Positions 1-5,899 of a stretch of 6,145 nt of DNA are shown here, piece by piece. The first letter of the stretch is position 1, and every line of letters starts with the position of its first letter. Origin of the DNA: Candidatus Zixiibacteriota bacterium. Its GTDB lineage: Bacteria; Zixibacteria; MSB-5A5; GN15; FEB-12. Below the pieces are notes generated by a model. It searched no databases. It saw nothing but the letters and a program-made list of their open reading frames with translations, and was not told the origin of the DNA. The stretch lies in assembly GCA_022564135.1 (NCBI GenBank), contig JADFLZ010000137.1, positions 1 through 6,145 of the forward strand, written 5' to 3'. The translations under genes were made by a program, and so were the position numbers.

Positions 1-367
1 CGCCAAAACGTTCAAACTTGATAATCTCATGAAAGCCGTCAGGCGGTACGCCGACAGTTCGAACCTTCCGGTAACTTTCGAGTATATTTTATTTGCTGGA
101 TTTAACGACACTAAACAGGATGTTGAAGATTTGAGTCGTCTGGTCAGGGGGCTGCGGTGTAAAATAAATGTGATAGCCTACAACCCGGTACCGGGCCTTG
201 ATTTTAAGCGTCCCTCAGATGACAAAATCAACTGGTTCGGCAAAGAATTAAATCAAAAAGTCAGGGCAGTAACTGTTCGCAAGAGCAGAGGCATGGATAT
301 TGATGCCGCCTGCGGTCAATTAGCTGCCAGGAAATTCGTAAAGGATAGAGTAAGTGCGCAAAGTTAG
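1..367 (+). CDS. rlmN: RlmN-type 23S rRNA (adenine-C2) methyltransferase, C-terminal part
   Basis: This is the C-terminal third of a radical-SAM rRNA methyltransferase. The reading frame is already open at position 2, so the start and the CxxxCxxC iron-sulfur motif lie upstream of the window. Visible family signatures are the strand VTFEYILFAGFND, the segment INVIAYNPVPG, and the ending RKSRGMDIDAACGQLAA. The Cys of AACGQL (codon 311-313) matches the cysteine that is methylated as an intermediate and forms the transient RNA-protein adduct in RlmN. The family methylates C2 of A2503 in 23S rRNA (and A37 in some tRNAs), supporting translational accuracy. The related resistance enzyme Cfr shares this Cys region, but the housekeeping enzyme is far more likely. 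The gene ends with TAG and overlaps the next gene's GTG start by 14 bases. Confidence 0.93.
   Translation, partial: AKTFKLDNLMKAVRRYADSSNLPVTFEYILFAGFNDTKQDVEDLSRLVRGLRCKINVIAYNPVPGLDFKRPSDDKINWFGKELNQKVRAVTVRKSRGMDIDAACGQLAARKFVKDRVSAQS
341..345 (+). promoter_or_regulatory. Ribosome binding site supporting the GTG start at 354
   Basis: AAGGA lies inside the end of rlmN, 8 bases before GTG at 354. It favours that GTG over the internal ATG at 372, which would have lost the basic N-terminus of the signal peptide. Confidence 0.6.
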
Positions 368-1769
368 ATTAATGATACTGTTAGTGTTGCTCGTTTTTGC
401 AGATGCCAACTCCGGATTTGCTCAAAAGTCAGAAATTATAAAATATGTTGTCTCGGAATACGACCTGGGGAGTCTTGGCTGGGGCAGGCATAACGTGCAG
501 CTGAAACTAATCAATACTGAAGAATACATTCAGTTTGTAACGGTTGTTACCCGTGTTTCTTGCAGGGGAGAAAAATATTCGCCAGAAAGAAAATTAGTAG
601 CTAATTATGCGCTTTATGGAAACGATACTGTTTCAACACAGGCGATTTTCTGGGTACCCGGTAATTATGGTGAAATTAATTATGAGCTTTTGCTTTATCA
701 TGTGATAGATACGCTTGATGAACTTCTCGACTATCAGATTTTCTTTCGCGACTCAGGCTCTTACTCTATTAAACCTCCAGCTGGAATAAAGCCGTATCTA
801 CAGAAAAAAATTACTTTGCCGCCCATGGTCGGCAGGCATATGGACCTCGACTACGATTTTTCCAGAGTAATGCCATTCTTGGTTTCAGAAAACAAAAGTG
901 CCGGAGAGATTGCTGAGATGGCCGGTTGTGACAGCTCTTTTGTAATTGACCATCTTGAGTATATGTCGACCAGAGGTTATTACCGCAAAGAGGGAAATAG
1001 ATTCAGGTCCGCTATCCCGGCGATAAACAAGTCTGAAGCGGCAGAAAGTAAAAAGCTGGCGATTGAAATCGCTGACAAAATCACCAGTAAGTTATCAGTA
1101 AATATAGACTCTTATTGGGAGGTGCTTGATACGCTGGTAGAGGCGGGGATAATTGTTAATGACAGCGACGCCTTTATGGATGGAGGCTCGGTTTTGTATC
1201 GACCTTACCCGGTGGTAACCGCTTTATCTCTTTGGTTTGATATGGGAAGGAGCTTCATTACCGGAACAGCTCCCTTTAATCTTTTTGACCGCACAGACTT
1301 TTGCAATGCCCAAATTCCATACTATATGTATATGGTAGAAGGAGACGAAGCCGTCAGCGGTAATTGTTTCTATGCGCTAATCACCAGCGGCAGCAGTTAT
1401 CAAATTATCTACGGCGACACCATACCTCAAATAACCTGTCCTCTTGGTTTTATGTTCGCTCCTATGGCAGGAGTAGAAGTGCACTGGGAATATAAAAAAG
1501 AGTATTTTCCGGAATCATTTATGGTGGATTCTACAACTATCCGCCCCATGCTTGTCCATTTGAGAACAGGTATTGATCCGATTATGGCCGAGGCCTTCAA
1601 CAAACTGACAAAGATAGGTCAAGCTCACAATAAAACTTTCTTGTTTTTTGGCCATCGCTGGTGGTTCTGGAATCTGGTAGCGACCAGAGTAGTGGCAAAC
1701 TTGAATGAAAGCGGCAAGCTGACACGCCGGGGCAACGGACAGTATAGATTTGATGGGTTTGATTTTTAG
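354..1769 (+). CDS. Secreted protein of unknown function with a winged-helix-like segment
   Basis: I do not recognise this 471-aa protein. It starts with a typical signal peptide: basic MRKVR, a hydrophobic core at residues 6-16, and a probable cleavage after Ala23 (GFA|Q). Residues about 26-140 alternate polar and hydrophobic positions as a beta-rich domain would. Residues about 173-218 look like a winged helix: a helix, then SAGEIAEMAGCDSSFVIDHL as a helix-turn-helix, then STRGYYRKEGNRFR as a wing. A second wing-like ending, LNESGKLTRRGNGQYRF, closes the protein after a Trp-rich patch (HRWWFWN, residues 434-440). Between them lies a mixed domain with several Cys residues (307-362). It overlaps rlmN by 14 bases and abuts the lipoprotein gene, so the three are probably co-transcribed. 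If the signal peptide is real, the winged helices would sit outside the cytoplasm and probably bind protein rather than DNA (inference). Confidence 0.8.
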   Translation: MRKVRLMILLVLLVFADANSGFAQKSEIIKYVVSEYDLGSLGWGRHNVQLKLINTEEYIQFVTVVTRVSCRGEKYSPERKLVANYALYGNDTVSTQAIFWVPGNYGEINYELLLYHVIDTLDELLDYQIFFRDSGSYSIKPPAGIKPYLQKKITLPPMVGRHMDLDYDFSRVMPFLVSENKSAGEIAEMAGCDSSFVIDHLEYMSTRGYYRKEGNRFRSAIPAINKSEAAESKKLAIEIADKITSKLSVNIDSYWEVLDTLVEAGIIVNDSDAFMDGGSVLYRPYPVVTALSLWFDMGRSFITGTAPFNLFDRTDFCNAQIPYYMYMVEGDEAVSGNCFYALITSGSSYQIIYGDTIPQITCPLGFMFAPMAGVEVHWEYKKEYFPESFMVDSTTIRPMLVHLRTGIDPIMAEAFNKLTKIGQAHNKTFLFFGHRWWFWNLVATRVVANLNESGKLTRRGNGQYRFDGFDF

Positions 1770-2210
1770 ATGATGAAAACCAGTACCAAATACCGGATAC
1801 TTGTGACTGCGGTAATGTTCACTTGTTTACTTGGCTGCGCCGATCAAAGCACACCATCAAGAGATCACATACCTCTTATCAAAGAGAAACTGTCGTATTT
1901 GCAAAATGGCGTGCTGGCCAGGAACCGAGCTGCTATCGATTCTGTCCTGTCGGTGAAAATTCTTGATATTGGACAGAGCTCAGATTCGCTTTTGAAATTT
2001 GTTTATGGTGCGGACAACAGTTTTGCATTCGAAGTTTTTGGTGAACCGGTGATAATTTATACAGAGAAAGTCGCCATGATTGAGTGTTATCTGATGGACA
2101 GCACCAGAACTCAGAATCGTCCGATGACTCTTCTGTTTTCATACGACAACAAAATCTGGCTGCTAAGCAGATTTGAGAAGCGGGGCGCCGGTGAATCGAG
2201 GGCAGATTAG
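1770..2210 (+). CDS. Small lipoprotein of unknown function
   Basis: This is a 146-aa putative lipoprotein. The N-terminus has basic residues (K3, K7, R9), a hydrophobic stretch and the lipobox LLGC with Cys23, so signal peptidase II cleavage and lipid anchoring are expected. The mature part runs from a helix-like segment (HIPLIKEKLSYLQNGVLARNRAAIDSVLS) into several probable beta strands ending at PMTLLFSYDNKIWLLSRF. This order is reminiscent of small NTF2-like folds, but that is a weak guess. ATG at 1770 follows directly on the TAG of the upstream gene, and a second ATG at 1773 is possible. I see no good Shine-Dalgarno site, so translation is probably coupled to the preceding secreted protein, with which it may act in the envelope. 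The gene ends with TAG just before a strong terminator. Confidence 0.8.
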   Translation: MMKTSTKYRILVTAVMFTCLLGCADQSTPSRDHIPLIKEKLSYLQNGVLARNRAAIDSVLSVKILDIGQSSDSLLKFVYGADNSFAFEVFGEPVIIYTEKVAMIECYLMDSTRTQNRPMTLLFSYDNKIWLLSRFEKRGAGESRAD

Positions 2211-2231
2211 CAGTTCACCATATATTGCAAT

Positions 2232-2268
2232 AAAAAAAGAGCCCGACTGTAAAGTTGGGCTCTTTTTT
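2232..2268. terminator. Bidirectional intrinsic terminator between convergent genes
   Basis: A 10-bp stem pairs 2239-2248 (GAGCCCGACT) with 2253-2262 (AGTTGGGCTC) around a GTAA (GNRA-type) loop. It is flanked by seven A on the left and six T on the right, so it can end transcripts from both sides. Plus-strand RNA has one G-U wobble (2245/2256). Minus-strand RNA has a C-A mismatch at that pair, so the plus direction should be stronger. It lies between the lipoprotein stop and the stop of the minus-strand protease. Confidence 0.93.
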
Positions 2269-2288
2269 GTAATCTAAACTTCAGTTTT

Positions 2289-2867
2289 TTACAGTTCTGC
2301 CTTCTTTTTACCTTCTGTTAATAGTCTGCTGTACTCTTTGGGGTTTTGCAAAAGCTCAACCGCTTTCAGTACGCCGTCGTCTGTCTTGAGAACTATTTCT
2401 TCATAGACACCGCGCTCGCTGGCGATTGATGAAACTATTTCACGTTTGATTGCTCTTTTGATATATTTACGGGATTTATCAAAGTCTTTTGCTTTCTCAA
2501 ATTCAATAAGCGATGAAAGAGAATCAATTGCCGGCTGCAGAAAGTCCCGCTGGCTGTCGTCAGCAATAGATTCTTCAAGGTCCTCTAATGATAATTGAAG
2601 TTTTGTCTTATAGCTGAATTCTTTTTCTTCTGTAAATATTCTGAAGTCCTCAACCATAGCGTCTGTGACCTCAAAATTTAGTTTCACGTCAGGATGCTCA
2701 GAGACATATTTGATAGCATAGTCAAAGAACATAGACTGTCTGACCATATTGATTTCTATCGGCTTATAGGTGTCACGATCTACTGTTACGTCAGGAATTA
2801 TGCCACCACCGCCATAAACTACCCGGCCGCCATTGGTATAAAAAATTTCTTTGTTAGAAACTTTCAT
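2289..2867 (-). CDS. C-terminal fragment of the frameshifted S41 protease
   Basis: This 192-aa frame continues the S41 protease encoded just upstream on the minus strand. Its first part, EIFYTNGGRVVYGGGGIIPDV (residues 7-27), is the block that normally follows the YYVPSGRSIQ segment in CtpA-type enzymes. The rest is a charged, largely helical tail ending KKKAEL. The frame stays open beyond its ATG, back to 2918, and there encodes an acidic run (IEDDDDEDEDSDS) that joins naturally onto the end of the upstream part. This argues that the two were one gene. The ATG at 2865-2867 overlaps the TGA that ends the upstream frame (ATGA), so reinitiation could produce this piece separately. I see no Shine-Dalgarno site of its own. 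On its own it has no catalytic residues. Confidence 0.8.
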   Translation of the reverse strand: MKVSNKEIFYTNGGRVVYGGGGIIPDVTVDRDTYKPIEINMVRQSMFFDYAIKYVSEHPDVKLNFEVTDAMVEDFRIFTEEKEFSYKTKLQLSLEDLEESIADDSQRDFLQPAIDSLSSLIEFEKAKDFDKSRKYIKRAIKREIVSSIASERGVYEEIVLKTDDGVLKAVELLQNPKEYSRLLTEGKKKAEL

Positions 2868-4096
2868 GGAATCGCTGTCTTCATCTTCGTCATCATCGTC
2901 TTCGATTTGTGACTCCCTTTATTCTGCCGGTCCGGTCTTTGGATAGATCTTCCGGAGGGTACATAATACTTGGCGGTTGTCAGCTTTAGTCGCAAGTCGC
3001 GGTCGTTTGATACTGGAAAAATCTGCTGAACCAGCCCTTTGCCGTAAGTGTCGCTGCCTATTATAAGACCGCGGTCCCAGTCCTGAATGGCGCCGGCAAC
3101 GATTTCTGAGGCCGAAGCGGTACCTTCGTCTACCAGAACTATTATGGGTTTGTCAGGGAAAATAGGTTCGCGCTTTGAATAAAAATGGCGCTCGGTGTCG
3201 GCATATTTGCCTTTGGTATAGACAACTTCGCGACCTTTTTCAAGAAACAGTTCGGCTGTTTCGATGGCCTGGTCAAGTAAGCCGCCGCCGTTGGAACGAA
3301 GGTCAAATATAAGTGCTGATACATTTTGATCATTGAGTTCGCTGATTGCTTCCCGAAGTTCATGGCTTGTCTCTTCGGCAAATTTGGACAGCCTGACATA
3401 GCCGATATCGGTGCCGGGCACGATGCCTGAGTAATTGACAGACTTGAGTTCAATGACCGCCCGATTTACTTCAAACTCCATTAGTTCATCTATACCAGTT
3501 CTTTTGATAGTTAAGTTGATAGACGTTCCGGCGGTGCCTCGCATCAGCTTGGAAGCCTCCGAAGTGCGCATGCCCTTGGTTTCAGTATCTTCAATTTTCC
3601 AGATTATATCGCCGGCCCGGAGTCCGCGTCTGTCAGCCGGAGAACCCTCGATAGGAGAGATAATTACAATTCTGTCATCGCGGGAATCTATGACCATGCC
3701 CAGACCTTCGTACTTGCCCTGAGTAGATTCCATCAGTGCATCATACGAGCGCGGTTCCATCAACACCGAAAACCTGTCTAAGTCAGAAAGCATGCCCCTG
3801 ATACCGGCCTTGATTATCTCTTCGGTGTCAACTTCTTCCATATAGTGATTGCGAATATTAAAAGCTACCTGGCTGAGTTTTTTGATATCTCTGAAAAATG
3901 AATCTCTTTTCTCTTTAGGCGACTTTATTTCATCGGATTCATTCTTTTTTCCGGTCAGGTCAATCTGAATGGTGTCCGCCCAATAAACAGGCTCAGATGA
4001 TGCATTAGATTGCACAGCTTCGCCGGAACCGACCACCCAGATCATTGCTATGGCAAATACCGTAATGCCAAATAATTGTATAGAAAAGCGGACCAT
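2864..4096 (-). CDS. S41 carboxyl-terminal processing protease (CtpA/Prc type), frameshifted near its end
   Basis: This is a periplasmic serine protease of the C-terminal processing family, which trims or degrades envelope proteins from the C-terminus. Residues 8-23 form a signal peptide or anchor. Residues 65-125 are the helical N-terminal region. A PDZ domain spans about 128-199 (YEGLGMVID, GSPADRRGLRAGDIIWKIE). The protease core follows, with DLRSNGGGLL at 265-274, nucleophile Ser328 in GTASASEI, general base Lys353 in YGKGLVQQ and Gln357. The 25-residue Ser-Lys spacing matches the family. The frame runs through YYVPSGRSIQRPDR (377-390) and then reads out of frame from about residue 394 to a TGA at 2864-2866. 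The expected continuation is in the -1 frame. Joined, the protein would be about 600 aa. An SD (GGAGG) supports the ATG at 4094-4096. Confidence 0.93.
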   Translation of the reverse strand: MVRFSIQLFGITVFAIAMIWVVGSGEAVQSNASSEPVYWADTIQIDLTGKKNESDEIKSPKEKRDSFFRDIKKLSQVAFNIRNHYMEEVDTEEIIKAGIRGMLSDLDRFSVLMEPRSYDALMESTQGKYEGLGMVIDSRDDRIVIISPIEGSPADRRGLRAGDIIWKIEDTETKGMRTSEASKLMRGTAGTSINLTIKRTGIDELMEFEVNRAVIELKSVNYSGIVPGTDIGYVRLSKFAEETSHELREAISELNDQNVSALIFDLRSNGGGLLDQAIETAELFLEKGREVVYTKGKYADTERHFYSKREPIFPDKPIIVLVDEGTASASEIVAGAIQDWDRGLIIGSDTYGKGLVQQIFPVSNDRDLRLKLTTAKYYVPSGRSIQRPDRQNKGSHKSKTMMTKMKTAIP

Positions 4097-4101
4097 TAAC
4101 G

Positions 4102-4106
4102 CCTCC
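4102..4106 (-). promoter_or_regulatory. Strong Shine-Dalgarno site of the S41 protease
   Basis: On the minus strand GGAGG lies 5 bases before ATG. This fixes the protease start and gives it a full signal peptide. I saw no convincing -10/-35 pair further upstream. A TTGCTG/TAACAT pair would place the transcript start on the ribosome site itself. Confidence 0.8.
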
Positions 4107-4118
4107 GATGTTATTTAA

Positions 4119-4131
4119 TGCCTGTCAGGCA
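4119..4131. repeat. Perfect short palindrome near the S41 protease start
   Basis: TGCCTG-T-CAGGCA is a perfect 6-bp inverted repeat around one base, centred 29 bases upstream of the protease ATG. Its position and symmetry fit a dimeric repressor operator or a small leader hairpin. No regulator is identifiable. Confidence 0.5.
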
Positions 4132-4210
4132 GCAATTTACTTTCTTTAATCCAACTAAATCAGGTAACTGCACTAAGCTAATTCTACTCCGAACAACTGT
4201 TTTACGCTCA

Positions 4211-4291
4211 GTTAAGCTGTTTTGTTCCTTTTTAAGCTTCAAACGACCTTCTCCTGGCTTAACCTGATGGCAGGTTGGCTGTTAAGCTGTT
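4211..4291. repeat. Pair of direct repeats GTTAAGCTGTT
   Basis: GTTAAGCTGTT occurs at 4211-4221 and exactly again at 4281-4291, 70 bases apart. The core TAAGCT also occurs at 4174 and 4233. Start-to-start distances of the four cores (39, 20 and 50 bases) are close to whole helical turns, which would suit a protein binding one face of the DNA. In AT-rich DNA, chance remains possible for the shorter copies. Confidence 0.45.
4261..4276. repeat. Inverted repeat AACCTG-ATGG-CAGGTT
   Basis: A perfect 6-bp inverted repeat surrounds a 4-base loop. In plus-strand RNA two further U-G pairs (4259-4260 with 4277-4278) lengthen the stem. It shares the CCTG...CAGG core with the palindrome at 4119-4131, so it may be a second site for the same factor or a hairpin in the leader of the 4440 gene. 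Confidence 0.45.
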
Positions 4292-4305
4292 ACCCAATTC
4301 TCTCA

Positions 4306-4319
4306 CATCTAACCAGATG
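4306..4319. repeat. Inverted repeat CATCT-AACC-AGATG
   Basis: A perfect 5-bp inverted repeat surrounds a 4-base loop, 30 bases after the previous one. It is short enough to arise by chance. It is listed because three such repeats cluster in one small gap. No T run follows it, so it is not an intrinsic terminator. Confidence 0.3.
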
Positions 4320-4429
4320 CAATATTTATACCACTATTAGATTGTACCCATTTAATTGTTCAGTCAAGCAGATCTTTTTGCGGAATTACAGGCTTATGGT
4401 CGTATCAATGACTAAATCTTTTTCTGATT

Positions 4430-4435
4430 AAGGAG
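4430..4435 (+). promoter_or_regulatory. Ribosome binding site of the signal-peptidase-like gene
   Basis: AAGGAG lies 4 bases before ATG at 4440. It is a strong match that fixes this start. Confidence 0.75.
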
Positions 4436-4439
4436 ACTT

Positions 4440-5246
4440 ATGAAGTTTGCCGGCTCTTTATGGTTTGGATTACTGCTGAATGTTTTGCTTCCCGGTCTGG
4501 GACATTTCTATTTTCGTGATTATCTGTTCGGAATCTTTGTTCTGCTGGTCTGGATAATCGCCTCAGTTCTTTTCTATGTTTCATTTCTGGTAGAGCTGCC
4601 GTTTCTGGTAAAGACAGTTTTGCTCGGGCTGCCACTGCTCTTTTACCTTTTCACTTTTTTTGACCTCTCACAAATCTTTGCTAAAAACTTAAAAGTAAAA
4701 CCAAAATCAAAACCCAGAGTGAAGCCAAACAGCGGAACCTATGCTGGTATAGTTTTAGCAGTTGCACTCGTTTATCAGCTGTTTTCGCCAACGGCGCCAG
4801 GCAATTTTTGGATTCACAACGGCCCCCGCGTTTTCGAACTCGAAAACAACCGGCTCAGCCCCTTGTATACACGAGGAACTCTTATGAAATTAAGTTCGCT
4901 GGCATACAGCATAAATATTATAGGTTTCGACATGCCGCGATTTCATCATTTGCCCAAGAGATACGATATCGTCCGCTGTCAGCTGGCCTCGGGTCGCATA
5001 ACCAACGCCGTTGTTCTGGGGCTGCCGGGGGAGGGCATAGAAGTTGTCGAAGGCAGAGTCATAATCGATGGCAGCCCTGAGTTTGCAGGCTGGATTGGGG
5101 GCTTGACGTTTACCGGAGATGTTTCTTCTGTACTGGTTGGCCAGTTTTCAATCTTAGTGGCCGAGCTGAGTCTGGGAACTATTGACAAGGTTTACGAAAT
5201 CCCCTTAGCTGACGTCAAAGGCAAAGTAGAAAAACTATTTAACTAA
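4440..5246 (+). CDS. Membrane protein with degenerate signal peptidase I (S26)-like domain, probably catalytically inactive
   Basis: This 268-aa protein has two to three N-terminal membrane segments (about 8-22, 26-47 and 55-75), with LLPGLGHFYF (16-25) as often found in multi-pass membrane proteins and some extended signal peptidases. A basic linker (KVKPKSKPRVKP) and a hydrophobic segment at 101-115 follow. Residues about 130-265 resemble the S26 leader peptidase fold: LSPLYTRGTL for the SMxPTLxxGD box, KRYDIV for RGDIV, VVLGLPGEGIEVVEGRVIIDGSPE for the RVxGLPGD...G.vyiNGxP box, and IPLADVKGKV for the VPxxxIxGK end. In this alignment the serine position is Arg138, the lysine position is Ala190, and the GDN box is GQF (234-236). 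Peptidase activity is therefore unlikely. It may bind peptides or scaffold a membrane complex (inference). Its stop overlaps the next start (TAATG). Confidence 0.72.
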   Translation: MKFAGSLWFGLLLNVLLPGLGHFYFRDYLFGIFVLLVWIIASVLFYVSFLVELPFLVKTVLLGLPLLFYLFTFFDLSQIFAKNLKVKPKSKPRVKPNSGTYAGIVLAVALVYQLFSPTAPGNFWIHNGPRVFELENNRLSPLYTRGTLMKLSSLAYSINIIGFDMPRFHHLPKRYDIVRCQLASGRITNAVVLGLPGEGIEVVEGRVIIDGSPEFAGWIGGLTFTGDVSSVLVGQFSILVAELSLGTIDKVYEIPLADVKGKVEKLFN

Positions 5247-5899
5247 TGCAAAAGACAATAATTTTTGATTTAGACGGTACCCTGATAGACTCATCTGATG
5301 GGATTGTAGAAGCATTCAATTATGCCATGACCCAAAACGGCTTACCGAGCTAGCCCCGAACAGAAATAGTAAGGCACATTGGCTTTTCTTTAGACCATAT
5401 GTTTGGGATGTTCACGGATGGAAATTTTGCCTCTCTAAAGAATGACTTTACACTAAAAGCCAGGCATACGGTTGTTGACTCAAGTAACCCACTCAATGGC
5501 GCCAGCAAAACAGTTGTATCACTTTATGAAAGTGGCTATAAGTTGGGTATTGCGACTACTAAATGGCGAAGGAATATTGATGGCATATTAAACAAGCTCG
5601 GTTGGAACGAATATTTTTCTGAAGTAATTGGTGGAGACGAAGTCACTAAAATTAAACCGGACCCGGAGATGTTTTCTTCGCTAATGGCTCTGATGAAGGC
5701 CGACCCCGCCAATACAGTTATTGTCGGGGACACTATAAACGATATTCTTCCGGCCAAAAAACTGTCCGTCAGGAGCGTGGCGGTGAAATCCCCCTATGGT
5801 GATTCGAAAGTAGTGATGGACTTAAATCCGGATTTTTTTATAGAAGAAATATCTCAGCTGCCGCAGACGATTAACAAGATGTTTGAAAATGAGAACTGA
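5246..5899 (+). pseudogene. HAD-superfamily phosphatase, phosphoglycolate phosphatase-like, interrupted by an in-frame TAG
   Basis: From ATG at 5246 the frame encodes a full-length (217-codon) HAD hydrolase except for TAG at codon 36 (5351-5353). Before the stop is motif I, FDLDGTLIDSS, with nucleophile Asp8 and Asp10. After it, in the same frame, come a short cap region, motif II GIATTKW (Thr104), motif III KIKPDP (Lys137) and motif IV VGDTINDI (Asp162, Asp166). The order and length fit phosphoglycolate phosphatase-like enzymes, which hydrolyse small phosphate esters in the cytoplasm. The exact substrate cannot be told. A product restarted at Met52 (5399) would lack the nucleophile and be inactive. 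One base change in the TAG would restore the gene, so this is either a recent nonsense mutation, a sequence error or readthrough. It overlaps the upstream stop and the downstream start. Confidence 0.85.

Larger units (their letters stand above)
4097..4439. other. AT-rich divergent intergenic region without a gene
   Basis: This 343-base gap separates two genes transcribed away from each other, so promoters for both should lie here, although I could not assign one with confidence. It is visibly more AT-rich than the genes. It holds three short inverted repeats (4119-4131, 4261-4276, 4306-4319) and repeated TAAGCT motifs (4174, 4213, 4233 and 4283). An inverted GGTTAAGC copy lies at 4257-4264. 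The one open frame in it (4222-4431, plus) begins with TTG, lacks an SD and has no recognisable features, so I do not call it. No tRNA or known riboswitch pattern was seen. Confidence 0.75.

Noticed and set aside
372..374. ATG as the start of the secreted protein
   Set aside because: It would remove the basic residues before the hydrophobic core, and GTG at 354 has a better-placed AAGGA.
2694..2912. Plus-strand open frame opposite the protease frameshift site
   Set aside because: It is antisense to the conserved GGGGIIPD block and the acidic linker. Its hydrophobic tail is the antisense reading of the Asp/Glu codons.
2904..2920. Programmed -1 frameshift site in the protease
   Set aside because: The codons here (AAT AAA GGG AGT CAC AAA TCG) contain no in-frame X XXY YYZ heptamer, and the family does not normally use recoding.
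3142..3453. Minus-strand open frame inside the S41 protease
   Set aside because: It overlaps the protease core in another frame. The protease frame carries the PDZ and Ser/Lys motifs, so this is a shadow.
4103..4137. Minus-strand promoter TTGCTG / TAACAT for the protease
   Set aside because: The start of transcription would fall on the Shine-Dalgarno site, leaving no leader, and the -35 match is poor.
4222..4431. Plus-strand open frame of 69 codons in the divergent gap
   Set aside because: It has a TTG start, no Shine-Dalgarno site, a Leu/Cys/Tyr-rich sequence with no domain, and it lies in AT-rich intergenic DNA with repeats.
5351..5353. TAG as pyrrolysine or a genome-wide reassigned codon
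   Set aside because: TAG ends three neighbouring genes, and HAD phosphatases are not known to contain pyrrolysine. No pyl genes are visible in this window.
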